A stretch of DNA of 64,000 bases from Planctomyces sp. SH-PL14 (GTDB taxonomy: Bacteria; Planctomycetota; Planctomycetia; Planctomycetales; Planctomycetaceae). The notes beneath the pieces are model-generated. The model did no database searches. It saw only the letters and a list, made by a program, of their open reading frames with translations, and had not been told where the DNA came from. Within the stretch, counting starts at the first letter, position 1. The number at the start of each line of letters is the position of its first letter. Below, in pieces: positions 42,026 to 51,579 of this stretch. The position numbers and the translations under genes were made by a program. The DNA is taken from NCBI RefSeq assembly GCF_001610835.1, contig NZ_CP011270.1:2312001-2376000 (forward strand), given 5' to 3'.

Positions 42026-43912
42026 TCAGCGCAGTTCGAGTTTTGGCCGCAGGGCAGAAGCGGGTGAGGCAGCGGGGGGAGCCGGTTCGCCGGTCCCCTC
42101 CCGGAGAGCGTGGAGCCGGTCTGTCGCGAGATTTGTCCATCGCTCACTGCGGCCGGGGCCCCAGCGGACCACGACTTCGTCGATCGATTCCGCGCCGGCC
42201 CGTGAGGTCGTCAGGAGGAGCAGGTCGTTGTGCGTCGCCTGAAAGCTTCCGCCCGCCGGGACCGGCATGGCGAGGCGGGGGCCGCCGGAGGTCCACTCGA
42301 CCCGCCGTCCGAGCGGCTGCCGGGCGGTGCCGGTTCCGATCAGCTTCACGCGGGCGGACCGTCCGACGCGCTCGGTGTCGTTCCTCAGCAGGGCCGGGGC
42401 ATCGAAGAGCAGTCCCATCACGACATCGGGGTCGCCATCGTTGTCGAGGTCGCCGACGGCCAGTGAGCGGGCCAGCCACGACTTCTTGAAGAACTCTCCC
42501 GCCGCGGACGAAGCATCGTCGAAGCGGGTCCCGTCCCGGTTCCTCAGGACCTGTGAGGGCATCCGGTAGGCGTAGTTGAGCGGCAGGTGGGTCAGGTCCC
42601 AGATGTGCCCGTTGGCGATCAGGAGGTCGGGCCGCGTGTCGAGGTCCAGATCGGAGAAGGCGATCCCGAACTTGAGGAACGGGCGGGAGACGATGTCGAG
42701 CCCCGTCCGGGAATTCACGGCGAGGAAGCCGCCGCCCGCTCTGTCTCCCGCCGGACCGAGGTTCTGGAACAGGTCATTCGGCTGGTGGAGAAAGTTCGTC
42801 ACGGCGATGTCGAAGCCCTGTCCGTCTTCGCCGTCGAAGTCGCCGATCGCGACCCCCATGCTGGAACCGGCGGTGCCGTCGTGGCTCAGCGCCACCCCCT
42901 GCACGACCGCCTCGTCGACGAACGTCCCGTCCCCCTGATTGACGAACAGGAAGTTCGGCGTGGTGTCGTTGGCGACATAGACATCCAGCCGGTCGTCTCC
43001 GTTCAGGTCCGCGATCCCGACCGCCAGCCCCTTGCCGGACTCCTCGACGGCGACGCCGGCGGACGGCCCGATGTCTTCGAACGTCCCGTCTCCGCGATTC
43101 CGATAGAGGCGGTCGGGCTGGCCCGGCAGCATCGTCGGCGGGCAGGAGATCCGGACCGGCGGTTCGTAGGGGAGGGAGCAGGGGGGGCTGCCGGGCGACC
43201 AGTCGACGTAGTTGACGGCGTACAGGTCGAGGAGGCCGTCGTCGTCGAGGTCGGCGAAGGCGGGGCTCGTTCCCCAGCGGTCGTTCGTCACCCCCGCCGT
43301 CGCCGTCGCGTCCTCAAATGTCCCGTCGCCGCAATTGAGCAGGAGCTGGCTCGCGCCGTAGCGGGCGATGTAGAGGTCCGGGAAGCCGTCGCCGTTGAGA
43401 TCCCCGGCCGCGACCCCCTGGCCAAAGCCGTACCCCTCGACACCGCTGACGGAGGTCGCGTCGCGGTACCGCATCGCTCCCAGGCCGCGGTAGAGCCGCT
43501 GGGTGTGGGGGAACGCCGCCGGCTGCCGCGTGGTGGAACCGTTCGAAAAGAAGAGGTCCGCGACGCCGTCCTGATCGAAGTCCAGGATCCCGATCCCGCC
43601 GCCGTTCTGCTCCGTCATTTCGCAGTCGGCCGAAGGGCCGCCGTAGTAGCGGAAGTCGACGCCGGACTCGTCCGTGACATGGGTGAACCGGATGGGCGAC
43701 GGGTGAGGAAGCGTGGAGGCCGCCGTCGCCGGGAGCACGATCGGTTCCTCCGCTTCGGTCTCGGCGGGAGGAGCATCCGGGGCGCTGGCCGCGGACTCGA
43801 CCTTCCGGGGATCGCTGGCGGAGGGGCCGCATCCGACCGGGAGCGAGAACAGAAGCGAGAGTGACAGGAACAGACGGAGCCAGCGATGCGGCGGAGCAGA
43901 GGAGCGGCTCAC
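42026..43912 (-). CDS. FG-GAP/ASPIC-UnbV repeat lipoprotein
   Basis: A 628-residue lipoprotein (lipobox LPVGC after a hydrophobic stretch). It has VCBS/FG-GAP-type calcium-binding repeats, seen in LDFDQDGVADLFFSNG, AAGDLNGDGFPDLYIARYG, FADLDDDGLLDLYAVNYVD, IADLNGDDRLDVYVANDT and VGDLDNDGDPDVVMGLL. The C-terminus is an ASPIC/UnbV-like domain (DEVVVRWGPGRSERWTNL). It is probably an extracytoplasmic binding protein. The GTG start at 43912 overlaps the stop of the TPR gene (GTGA), so the two are translationally coupled, a common partnership in planctomycetes. Confidence 0.88.
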   Translation of the reverse strand: MSRSSAPPHRWLRLFLSLSLLFSLPVGCGPSASDPRKVESAASAPDAPPAETEAEEPIVLPATAASTLPHPSPIRFTHVTDESGVDFRYYGGPSADCEMTEQNGGGIGILDFDQDGVADLFFSNGSTTRQPAAFPHTQRLYRGLGAMRYRDATSVSGVEGYGFGQGVAAGDLNGDGFPDLYIARYGASQLLLNCGDGTFEDATATAGVTNDRWGTSPAFADLDDDGLLDLYAVNYVDWSPGSPPCSLPYEPPVRISCPPTMLPGQPDRLYRNRGDGTFEDIGPSAGVAVEESGKGLAVGIADLNGDDRLDVYVANDTTPNFLFVNQGDGTFVDEAVVQGVALSHDGTAGSSMGVAIGDFDGEDGQGFDIAVTNFLHQPNDLFQNLGPAGDRAGGGFLAVNSRTGLDIVSRPFLKFGIAFSDLDLDTRPDLLIANGHIWDLTHLPLNYAYRMPSQVLRNRDGTRFDDASSAAGEFFKKSWLARSLAVGDLDNDGDPDVVMGLLFDAPALLRNDTERVGRSARVKLIGTGTARQPLGRRVEWTSGGPRLAMPVPAGGSFQATHNDLLLLTTSRAGAESIDEVVVRWGPGRSERWTNLATDRLHALREGTGEPAPPAASPASALRPKLELR

Positions 43913-45120
43913 GGCTGGCCCCCGCCGGAGGAGGCGAGCCGGCGGCGGATTTCGAGCCAGCCGCGGGCCTGCAATGGCCTTCCCAGTTCGCCGCAGAGGT
44001 CCGAGAAGGTCTGGCAGTCTTCGGGCGTCGGATTCCGATGCGTCCCGGCGTCGACCATCTCCCACAGCCGACGTTCCTGGGACTCCAGCCGTTCGGCCCG
44101 CCGTGCCGCGGCCGCCGCCTCTTCGGGCCGCCGGAGCAACCGCAGCAGGCCGGATCGGCGGACCAGCAGTTCCTTGCGGACCGGCCCGAGGGCGATGGCG
44201 CGGTCGAGGCTCGGGAGCGCCTGGTCGTACCGCGCACGGCGCTCGTCGATGTCGCTCTTGAGCAGCCAGTACGACTCCCGCAGCGCGGGAGGGACGACCG
44301 TTCCCTTGTCACCTTCGGTCTGCAGGGTTTGCAGGAGTGTCTCGGCGGCGTCGATCTGTCCCCGCTCCAGGAGGAAGGCCGAGACGGTCAGCGTGGCGTA
44401 GGCGGCGTCGTCCCCTTTGCGGGAGGCGGCCAGGAGGTGCTTCTCAGCCTTCCCGATCTCCCCCAGTTGCCAGTAGCAGACTCCGAGGGCCAGGCCGACG
44501 CTCTGCTGTCCAGGAAGCTGCCCGTTGACCGCCTGGAGCGTCTTGAGTCCCTCCTGCGGAATCTGACGCCGGTGCTCGGTTTCGAGGAGGTCGATCAGGG
44601 CCTGGAGGTCTCCCGCCTCCAGTTTCCGTTCGAGGACCGCCAGCGCTTCCGATGACCGCAGCAGGTTGAAGTCCAGCCAGCGGAGCTCCTCGAGGGCGGC
44701 CAGGTCTTTGGGGGACTCTTTGAGGAACCGGCGAAGAGCGCGAAGGGCGGTGTCCCAGTCCGCGGCGGCCAGGGATGCCTTGGCGTAGGCCAGTCCGATC
44801 CGTCCCCAGGCGGGGGACTGGGGCGGCAGGCGGGACCAGAGCTGGCGGGCCCGCTCGGGGGCCTGCTGCTGGAGGCTGGCCATTCCTCCCAGCTCGAGGG
44901 CGTCGGCCGACTGGGTGGGGGAGTCGAGCAGCGGGCCGAGGCAGGTGAGGGCGTCGTCCGGGCGGCCCTTCTCCAGGAGGGCCCGGGCGTCTTCGACGAT
45001 CTGCCGGGCCTCCTGCGGTGATGGAGTCCGGTCGCGGAAATAGAAAACGAGGCCGCCGACGAGCCCCAGCAGCACGGTCACGGCAATCGCCTGAGCTCGC
45101 CTACGGATTGCCGGAGACAT
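43909..45120 (-). CDS. Membrane-anchored TPR protein
   Basis: A 403-residue protein with one N-terminal membrane segment (about residues 11-27, ending LVFYFRDR), probably exposing the rest outside the membrane. The body is a series of tetratricopeptide-like helical repeats: ARALLEKGRPDDALTCLGPL, LGLAYAKAS-type units, GVCYWQLGEIGKAEKHLLAAS, and RARYDQALPSLDRAIALGP. TPR arrays mediate protein contacts. It is first in a two-gene operon with the FG-GAP/ASPIC-UnbV lipoprotein, which overlaps its stop, and probably scaffolds or presents that partner. The ATG at 45120 precedes the membrane segment directly. Confidence 0.83.
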   Translation of the reverse strand: MSPAIRRRAQAIAVTVLLGLVGGLVFYFRDRTPSPQEARQIVEDARALLEKGRPDDALTCLGPLLDSPTQSADALELGGMASLQQQAPERARQLWSRLPPQSPAWGRIGLAYAKASLAAADWDTALRALRRFLKESPKDLAALEELRWLDFNLLRSSEALAVLERKLEAGDLQALIDLLETEHRRQIPQEGLKTLQAVNGQLPGQQSVGLALGVCYWQLGEIGKAEKHLLAASRKGDDAAYATLTVSAFLLERGQIDAAETLLQTLQTEGDKGTVVPPALRESYWLLKSDIDERRARYDQALPSLDRAIALGPVRKELLVRRSGLLRLLRRPEEAAAAARRAERLESQERRLWEMVDAGTHRNPTPEDCQTFSDLCGELGRPLQARGWLEIRRRLASSGGGQP

Positions 45121-45284
45121 GAACGCCGTCTGGTGCCACAGCCACGAAGTCCCGCCGCGGCGCCGAGCGGGCTTCACCGCGAGTGATCGAGAGACGAAGC
45201 ATATCAAGGAGCGCGCTAAGCTGTCAGCCGTGGGCGATCAGGCCGAGGCGGAACATCGCGGGACGGGCTCCGTCCTCTCGGGGG

Positions 45285-45641
45285 TCAGCTTCGCGTGTAC
45301 GGGTACTCCACCGTGACCGACGTGCGGATTCCTCCGCGGGGGGTGAAGTCGGCGACGATCTTCATCCGTCGCGGCTGCACGACTTCGACGAGGTCGGTGA
45401 GGATGGAGTTCGTGACGTTCTCGTAGAAGGCCCCGTGGTTGCGGTACTGCTGGAGGTACATCTTGAGCGACTTGAGCTCGAAACAGTGCCGGTTGGCGAC
45501 GTAGGAGATGGTCAGTGTGCCGAAGTCGGGCTGACCGGTCATGGGGCAGACGGAGGTGAATTCGGGGCAGACGGTGTCGATGACGTAGTCCCGATCGGGG
45601 AACGGGTTGTCGAAGACTTCGAGGGCGTCGCGAAAGGCCAT
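45285..45641 (-). CDS. queF: NADPH-dependent preQ0 reductase QueF
   Basis: QueF reduces the nitrile of preQ0 to preQ1 in queuosine biosynthesis. The 118-residue protein is the short (unimodular) type. It has the catalytic cysteine in [14 protein letters not shown] (Cys32), the conserved Asp just after, the substrate/NADPH segment [21 protein letters not shown], and [18 protein letters not shown]. The ATG at 45641 with AGGA upstream gives the family length; the longer in-frame form adds an unconserved N-terminus. No other queuosine gene is nearby, and I see no preQ1 riboswitch in the leader. Confidence 0.95.
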   Translation of the reverse strand: MAFRDALEVFDNPFPDRDYVIDTVCPEFTSVCPMTGQPDFGTLTISYVANRHCFELKSLKMYLQQYRNHGAFYENVTNSILTDLVEVVQPRRMKIVADFTPRGGIRTSVTVEYPYTRS

Positions 45642-45770
45642 TTTGTCGGAGTTCCTGGGCGGGAGTGGGGGAACGGATGATAGGCCGCGGGGCGGGAAGG
45701 TCGAGACTGCGGGGAGGGCGGGGGGTACGGGCAAGTGGGCTTCGATGCGTCAGGCCGGCGCTTTATTCAC

Positions 45771-46092
45771 CGGGTCCAGGGGCACCCTGGTCAGGGGATG
45801 CAAGGGGGAGAATCCCCCTTGCCCGCCGGAGGCTTTGGCCGTCGAGAGATCTCTGAAGGAACACGTGTCCAAGCGCGGACGACGTGCCGTATGCCCCCTC
45901 ACCAACCCGTGGGGATTCCAGGGCGAGCAGTGAATCCTCAACGCCGGTTCCACAAAACGGGCGTCCGTTGCGTACTACAGTTCCTCATAGAAGCGCCTCC
46001 GGCGGCAAGGGGGCCTGTGTGGTTTCTTTGGCCCCTTGACCCCGGCTGCCATGGCACGTTGGGGCTGAGCAAACAAAGCCGCGCCGGCAAGC
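45771..46092 (+). repeat. Dispersed repeat, copy 9
   Basis: A full-length plus-strand copy between divergent queF and the small membrane-protein gene (130 and 107 bases from their starts). Hairpin 1 closes with A-T (GGGGGA-GAA-TCCCCC). Hairpin 2 (46006-46039) has the extended loop with CCTGTGTGGTTTCTTTGG. Confidence 0.94.
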
Positions 46093-46198
46093 TCGGAAAA
46101 ATCGAAGCGACCCGATTCTTCGGCAAAAACCTCACGATCCGCACAACTTCCAGTCGATATCGACCTCACGGGACGGACAGGTCGTCCCGCCGGGGGCG

Positions 46199-46681
46199 AT
46201 GAGCAGTCACGTTTCCGCCACAAGAATCGTCTCTCCGGGGGGGAGCATGGCGATTCCCAAATGGGAGCATTGTCTCCAGACGATCCGCAGGGATTCGATC
46301 CGCATGATGGCCGCCGGCCTGGCCATCGGGATCAGCGGCCTGCTGGTCTATGGACTCACGTCCGATCCACCGATCACGGTCCAGAAGAGCGACACAACAA
46401 ACTCCTCCGGACAGGCCATGCGGCAGATCGTCTGCGAACTCGACGCAGACCTCGACCGCGAAGCCCGCCGGAACCCGAAACCGCTCGCCGGAGCGCCGCG
46501 GCTGATACCGCGACCGACTCCGGAGATCGTTCCGGCCGTGGCCTTCACCGACACCGCGGAAACCGGAGTCGACCAGTCCATCCAGCGGGTCGCCGCCACG
46601 GCCGAGGCCGACCGCGATCCCGCCCCGCGACGGGCGACGTCCCCGGTGCGGTTGACCGGAACCATCGAAGAGATCGACTGA
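46199..46681 (+). CDS. Small single-pass membrane protein upstream of the ExeA-like gene
   Basis: About 160 residues (or 144 if the ATG at 46247 is used; that codon has a GGGGGGAG almost touching it). A hydrophobic segment MMAAGLAIGISGLLVYGL lies near the N-terminus, followed by a charged, Pro/Ala-rich region ending LTGTIEEID. It ends 109 bases before the ExeA-like ATPase gene on the same strand, so they may share a transcript. I recognise no family, and the role is unknown. The membrane segment and gene order are the main support. Confidence 0.5.
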   Translation: MSSHVSATRIVSPGGSMAIPKWEHCLQTIRRDSIRMMAAGLAIGISGLLVYGLTSDPPITVQKSDTTNSSGQAMRQIVCELDADLDREARRNPKPLAGAPRLIPRPTPEIVPAVAFTDTAETGVDQSIQRVAATAEADRDPAPRRATSPVRLTGTIEEID

Positions 46682-46790
46682 CCGAAGACATCGAACGACG
46701 GCGGCGACCGGAGTCGGATCCGCGCGGGACGACTCCGGACCGGGACCTCACGAACGTCGCCGAAGCCCCCTCCGGACAGGCAGTGGAAGC

Positions 46791-47618
46791 ATGTATCAAC
46801 GCTATTGGCATCTGGCCCGCTCGCCGTTCGAGAACTCGCTCGATCCGGGAGACTTCGTCCCGACGTCGACCCATCAGGGCGCGCTGCTGAAGCTCCAGTA
46901 CGCCGTCGAGCACCACAAGGGGCTCGCCGTCCTGACCAGCGGACACGGGATGGGGAAGACGTTCCTGACCCACGTCCTGGAAAAGGAGCTCGGAGCGGGC
47001 TTCGGGCCGATGGTCCGGATCCTCTTTCCCCAGATGTCCCCGGCCGAGATGCTCGGCTACACCGCGATCCGGATCGGCTGCTCGGACCCGGCCCTGGCGT
47101 CGCGGCAGTGCGGCGTCGACCAGATCCTGCGACTCATGGAGGGCCGGCTGCGGCAGTTCGCCGACGAGGGGGCCCGGCCGGTGATCGTGATCGACGACGC
47201 CCACCTGCTCCAGCCGGAACACCTTCAGACGCTGCAGCTGTTCCTCAACCTGCAGCAGCACTGCGGCGACGTCTGCACCGTGATTCTGGCGGGACGTCCC
47301 GACCTCCTGGCCCGCCTCCAGAGGATGGCCGGCCTCGACCAGCGGGTCAGCGTCCGGATGGCGCTTCATCCGCTCACCGAAGAGGATGTCGCCCGGTACG
47401 TCCAGGAACGGCTCGAACGAGCCGGCGACGGCGGAGGAGCGATCTTCGACGAGGAGGCGATCCACACCCTGTGGGAACTGTCCCAGGGGAATCCCCGGCG
47501 CCTGAACCAGATCTCCGACCTGGCGCTCCTGGTCGGCTTTGCCGACAACCTCTCGAGCGTCACGCCGATCGAGCTCGAAGCGGCGGCCCTGGAACTGACC
47601 GGCGTCTCGAACGACTGA
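46791..47618 (+). CDS. ExeA-like AAA ATPase
   Basis: A 275-residue P-loop ATPase of the ExeA/GspA (TniB-related) family. Walker A is SGHGMGKT (50-57) and Walker B VIVIDDAH (131-138), followed by sensor region VILAGRP and a C-terminal helical domain (LSQGNPRRLNQISDLALLVG). The opening YWHLARSPFENSLDPGDFVPT is typical of family members, whose relatives help insert the type II secretin through peptidoglycan. The usual C-terminal membrane and peptidoglycan-binding parts are absent, and no secretion genes are adjacent; the role may differ. It is followed by a strong terminator. Confidence 0.87.
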   Translation: MYQRYWHLARSPFENSLDPGDFVPTSTHQGALLKLQYAVEHHKGLAVLTSGHGMGKTFLTHVLEKELGAGFGPMVRILFPQMSPAEMLGYTAIRIGCSDPALASRQCGVDQILRLMEGRLRQFADEGARPVIVIDDAHLLQPEHLQTLQLFLNLQQHCGDVCTVILAGRPDLLARLQRMAGLDQRVSVRMALHPLTEEDVARYVQERLERAGDGGGAIFDEEAIHTLWELSQGNPRRLNQISDLALLVGFADNLSSVTPIELEAAALELTGVSND

Positions 47619-47667
47619 GCCTCTTGTCCGTCCGCGAAACCTGCGGCGACGCGATTCGTCAAAAACA

Positions 47668-47709
47668 GAAGGCCCGGCAGCCATGAGCTGCCGGGCCTTC
47701 GTCGTTTTC
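47668..47709. terminator. Bidirectional rho-independent terminator
   Basis: AAGGCCCGGCAGC (47668-47680) and GCTGCCGGGCCTT (47686-47698) pair perfectly over 13 bases around CATGA, with CGTCGTTTT after it on the plus side and an A-rich stretch before it. It serves the convergent ExeA-like and RRM-protein genes. Confidence 0.88.
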
Positions 47710-47742
47710 GATTACATGTTCGGAGCGAGTCCGCGGGAGATC

Positions 47743-48279
47743 TTAGTACCGACCGCCGCGGCCACCGCCGCCCCCACGATCGTATCCACCACCCCCGCCT
47801 CCTCCGCCGCCACGGCCGCCGCGTCCACCGCCGCCGCCACCGTAACCGCCTCCTCCACCACCATATCCACCGCCGCCGCCACCACCGTAGCCTCCTCCTC
47901 CGCCACCGCCGTAGCCGCCGCCCCCACCACCGCCGCCGTATCCACCACGGCCGCCGCCTCCACCACCACCGTAACCGCCGCCTCCGCCGCCGCCACGGTA
48001 TCCACCGCCGCCGCCGCCCGCACCGCGGGGACGTTCTTCACGCGGCCGGGCTTCGTTGACCACCAGGGCACGGCCTTCGAAGTCCGCTCCGTTCATGGCC
48101 TCGATGGCGCCGTCGGCCCCTTCTTCCATTTCGATGAAGGCGAATCCGCGCGACTGACCCGTTTCCCGGTCCTTGACCAGATCGACTGCCACCACCGTGC
48201 CGTGCTGCTCAAATGCTGCCCTCAGATCGTCCGGCGTGGTACGGAAAGGCAGATTTCCCACGTAAAGCTTCTTACTCAT
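47743..48279 (-). CDS. Gly-rich RRM RNA-binding protein
   Basis: A 178-residue protein with one N-terminal RRM domain: RNP2 LYVGNLPF (about 5-12) and RNP1 RGFAFIEM (about 44-51). A long C-terminal tail made of GGGGY and RGG-type units follows (about 85-178). This is the cold-inducible RNA-binding protein pattern found in cyanobacteria and planctomycetes; the tail probably mediates RNA contact and clustering. The ATG at 48279 has AGGAAGACG just upstream. The low-complexity glycine codons explain the tandem-repeat look of 47760-48020. Confidence 0.92.
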   Translation of the reverse strand: MSKKLYVGNLPFRTTPDDLRAAFEQHGTVVAVDLVKDRETGQSRGFAFIEMEEGADGAIEAMNGADFEGRALVVNEARPREERPRGAGGGGGGYRGGGGGGGYGGGGGGGRGGYGGGGGGGGYGGGGGGGYGGGGGGGYGGGGGGYGGGGGGRGGRGGGGGGGGGYDRGGGGGRGGRY

Positions 48280-48790
48280 CGTCTTCCTGCGCGGATGCGC
48301 CGCTCCAAAAAATGCTTCTCGATGTGGCAAGCCCCCTGGGCTCGCGATGACACATCAAGCTAGGCCCGGATCGACTGGCCGACTTCTCCCGAGGGGACAC
48401 GTCTGAAAGCGAGACTCGACTGCGTTGCGATTGCGAAGGGCTCGAAGTCTTGGGCGACCAGGAACACGATTTCCAAGGAGATGAACCAAAACCAACAGGC
48501 TGGGGCAAAGGCAACCCTGCCGAGTGAACTCGGCCTCTATGGGTGCGGGGACTATACACGCGAGTCTCAATTGCGGGAAGATCAAGGGAGAGGGCTTTGT
48601 CCGCCCGACGCCTCGCCGGACGGTCTCGCACGCGTCGGAATTTCGCCGTTCAGATGTTGCCGGAGTCGGCGCCCGGATTTGTCCTGAGGCCCGGAGTTCT
48701 GGTCGCCGGCCGGCGCATTTTGCTTCGAACCGCGGTTCGCGGCCGGTAGGCTGGAGTCCACGTCTTTCCAGTCCTTGCGGGAGAGTGGCT
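48280..48790. other. Long divergent intergenic region
   Basis: About 510 bases between the RRM gene (minus) and the Tat-exported protein gene (plus), with no supported gene. A small perfect hairpin GCCGAGT-GA-ACTCGGC lies at 48519-48534. A long leader would fit a cold-regulated RRM gene, but nothing in the sequence proves it. Confidence 0.5.
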
Positions 48791-50353
48791 ATGCGGCACG
48801 GACAATCGCGTCGGGCGTTTCTGTCGAACGTGGGGCGGGGGATGGTGGTGGCGAGCGTCGGCACGTCCGTCGCGCACGAGATGGGGCTCGTCTCCCGCGG
48901 CTGGGCCGACGAGATGACGGACCGGCCGCTGCAGTTCGGCGACCGGGAGCCGCTGGTGCGGTTCATGCAGGAGACTCCCGCCGCCGCGCTGATCCCGGCT
49001 CTCGGCCAGAAGCTCAAGGATGGAGTCGGGCTGCAGGACCTGCTGACGGCGGCCGCGCTGGCGAATGCCCGGGCCTTCGGTGGCGAAGACTACATCGGGT
49101 TCCACACCCTGATGGCGCTCGGTCCGGCGTGGCACATGTCGCGGGAGCTGCCGGCGGCGCTCCAGCCGCTTCCCGTGTTCAAGGTCCTCTATCGCAACTG
49201 CGACCGGATCGCGAAGACCGGTGGGCTCGGCAAGGAGACGCTCCGCAGCATCGAGCCTCAGTCGCAGTCTCTGGAGAGTACCTCGCTCCGCGACGCCAGT
49301 CGGAAGCTGAACAAGAGCGAGGCGGAGCGGATCCTGGCGACGCTGGCCCAGGCCGGTCCGGCCAACGCCTTCAACGCTCTGCTGATGGAGGTGGAGGACG
49401 AGACCGAAGTCCACCGCGTCGCGCTGCCGTACCGCGCGTGGGACCTGATGGGGATCATCGGTCAGGATCATGCCCTCACGTTCCTGCGGCAGAGCCTGCG
49501 GTACTGCGTCGACGCCGAGGCGCGGCCGCACTCGACGGCGACGCGCGACGCGCTGGCTCATGTGATGAGCGAGTTCCATCTCGACACCCGTCAGCCCGGC
49601 GACCGAATCCCGGACGACCAGTGGGTTGAAGAGACCGCGCGGCTGCTGCTCAGCAGTCAGCCGGCCGACGCGGCGGCCGCGGTGGGGGCAGCCCTGGCGG
49701 ACGGAATCAGTCCTGACGCCGTGACCGAAGCGGCGGCGGTGGCGGCCAACCAGATCCTGCTTCGCGATCCGGGACGGCCGCAGAAGTACGCCAGCGACAA
49801 CAAGCCGGCCGGGAGCGTTCACGGCGACTCGATCGGCCTGCACTGCTGCGATGCGGTGAACGCCTGGCGGAACATCGCCCGTGTGGCGGATGACCGGAAC
49901 CGGTTTGCCGCGGCGGTTCTTTCGGCGTATCAGGTCGCTCGCGACCGGATCGTGCCGGGGACGGAAGGGGAGCGGTTCATCGACCGCGAGGCATTGCCGC
50001 ATGCGGCCGATCGGGAGCAGGTGAAGGAGAGCGAGCGGGGTCCCCTCCTGGCGGCGGCGGAAGAGGCGATCCGCGGTCGCGATCAGCGAAGGACCGTGGC
50101 GGTTCTCGAGAAGCTGCTGAGCCGGGGAGAGGCGGAGCAGGAGATTGTCGGGTTGCTGCGGCGGTTTGCGATCAGCGAGGACGGGGCGCTGCATGCCGAG
50201 AAGTACTACCGGACCGTGACTGAAGAGCGGGCGACGATCCGTCCGCGGTTCCGGGCGAATCAGTTGCTCGCGCTAGGCCGCGTGACGGCGAGTGCGTTCG
50301 GGTATCCGGCGCCGGGATACGACGAGACGCGGGAACTGCTCCGCGTGTCGTAA
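48791..50353 (+). CDS. Tat-exported protein of unknown function
   Basis: A 520-residue protein with a twin-arginine signal (SRRAFLSNVG near residues 6-15, then a hydrophobic stretch), so probably folded before export. The mature part is mostly helical, with conserved-looking GGEDYIGFHTLMALGPAWHMSREL, RAWDLMGIIGQDHALTFLRQSLRYC and NKPAGSVHGDSIGLHCCDAVNAWRNI. Paired cysteines and several histidines might bind a metal or cofactor. I do not recognise the family. GGGAGA lies seven bases before the ATG. Its stop is three bases from repeat copy 10. Confidence 0.75.
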   Translation: MRHGQSRRAFLSNVGRGMVVASVGTSVAHEMGLVSRGWADEMTDRPLQFGDREPLVRFMQETPAAALIPALGQKLKDGVGLQDLLTAAALANARAFGGEDYIGFHTLMALGPAWHMSRELPAALQPLPVFKVLYRNCDRIAKTGGLGKETLRSIEPQSQSLESTSLRDASRKLNKSEAERILATLAQAGPANAFNALLMEVEDETEVHRVALPYRAWDLMGIIGQDHALTFLRQSLRYCVDAEARPHSTATRDALAHVMSEFHLDTRQPGDRIPDDQWVEETARLLLSSQPADAAAAVGAALADGISPDAVTEAAAVAANQILLRDPGRPQKYASDNKPAGSVHGDSIGLHCCDAVNAWRNIARVADDRNRFAAAVLSAYQVARDRIVPGTEGERFIDREALPHAADREQVKESERGPLLAAAEEAIRGRDQRRTVAVLEKLLSRGEAEQEIVGLLRRFAISEDGALHAEKYYRTVTEERATIRPRFRANQLLALGRVTASAFGYPAPGYDETRELLRVS

Positions 50354-50355
50354 GG

Positions 50356-50667
50356 GCCGTCCTTGCCGGCACGACGTGATAGCTCAGACCCAACGTGCTA
50401 CGGCCGCTGGGGTCAAGGGGGTCTCACCCCCTTGCCGCCGGAGGCGCTTTCCCGCTGAACCGTGGGACACAACGGACGTCCGCTTTGTGGGACCGGCGTT
50501 GAGGATCACCGCTCGCCCTGAAGACGCCGCGGATTGGTGAGGGGGCATACGGCACAGTGTCCGAGTTTGGACACGTTCTCCTCCAGACATCTCTCGACGG
50601 CCAGGCCTCCGGCGGGCAAAGGGGCGTTGCCCCTCTGCACTCCCCACCAGGGTGCCCCTGGACCCGG
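50356..50667 (-). repeat. Dispersed repeat, copy 10
   Basis: A full-length minus-strand copy filling the whole convergent gap: three bases after one stop codon (50353) and 15 before the metF stop. Hairpin 2 closes with T-A (GGGGGT-GAG-ACCCCC), and hairpin 1 is of the AGTGCAGAGGGG subtype. Confidence 0.95.
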
Positions 50668-50682
50668 TGAAAAGCTGCGGCA

Positions 50683-51579
50683 TCAGGCCAGTTGGAACTC
50701 CGCTGCTTCCGGCTGGAAACCCAACGACTCCAGAATCCGCTCACACGCCTGCGACTTGTTCAGCACATAGAAGTGAATCCCAGGAACCCCTTCCGCCCGC
50801 AGCTCCTGGCACTGCTGAATCGCATGCTCGACACCAATCTCAAACTGAGCCTCGGCATCCGTCTGCACCGCCTCCAGCCGCGATGCCAGCGAACCCGGAA
50901 ACTCCGAGCCGCACAGCGACGTGATCCGCTTCATCCTCGCAAACTCGGTGATCGGCATGATCCCCGGCACGACTGGGACCGTCAGCCCCGCCGCCGCGCA
51001 ACGGTCGCGGAACCGCAGGAAGTGCTCATTGACGTAGAAGAGCTGCGTGAACACCGCATCCGCGCCGGCATCGACCTTCGCCTTGAGATACCGCAGATCA
51101 CTGTCGGCATCGGGGGACTCCGGATGCCGCTCCGGATACCCCGCCACGCCAATCCCCGTATCGGGAAACGTCGAACGGATCAGGGTGACCAGCTCGTTGG
51201 CATTGCGAAGGCCCCCTTCGACCGCCTGGAACGACGTCTGTCCCTGCGGCGGATCCCCGCGGAGGGCCATGATGTTCTGAATCCCGTTCTCCCGGGCGTA
51301 GGTCAGCCAGTCGACAAGCTCCTGCCGCGTCGAGCCGACGCACGTGAAGTGAGCCGTCGCCGTCAGCCGCATCTGCTCCTGGATGTTCCGGCAGATCTCG
51401 ACCGTCCGCTTGCTCGTCGTCCCCCCCGCCCCGTACGTGCAGGAGACGAACCCGGGCCGATACGCGCGGAGCCGATCGAGCGCCTTGTACAGCAACTCGT
51501 CCCCCTGCTCGGTCTTGGGGGGGAAGATCTCGATCGACAGTCCGAACTTCGATCCTTCGTAGATCCGGGGCATCAGCAT
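50683..51579 (-). CDS. metF: Methylenetetrahydrofolate reductase
   Basis: MetF reduces 5,10-methylene-THF to 5-methyl-THF with an FAD cofactor, supplying methyl groups for methionine. The 298-residue TIM-barrel protein has [17 protein letters not shown] (catalytic Glu), [63 protein letters not shown] and [10 protein letters not shown]. The C-terminal [15 protein letters not shown] is also typical. The ATG at 51579 was chosen; a TTG four codons earlier is possible. No methionine riboswitch is visible upstream. Copy 10 begins 15 bases after its stop. Confidence 0.95.
   Translation of the reverse strand: MLMPRIYEGSKFGLSIEIFPPKTEQGDELLYKALDRLRAYRPGFVSCTYGAGGTTSKRTVEICRNIQEQMRLTATAHFTCVGSTRQELVDWLTYARENGIQNIMALRGDPPQGQTSFQAVEGGLRNANELVTLIRSTFPDTGIGVAGYPERHPESPDADSDLRYLKAKVDAGADAVFTQLFYVNEHFLRFRDRCAAAGLTVPVVPGIMPITEFARMKRITSLCGSEFPGSLASRLEAVQTDAEAQFEIGVEHAIQQCQELRAEGVPGIHFYVLNKSQACERILESLGFQPEAAEFQLA

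Noticed and set aside
45642-45770. A preQ1 riboswitch upstream of queF
   Set aside because: The leader is short and GC-rich; I could not find the compact pseudoknot pattern.
47760-48020. Apparent GCC/ACC-rich tandem repeat DNA
   Set aside because: It is the coding sequence of the Gly-rich tail of the RRM protein on the minus strand.
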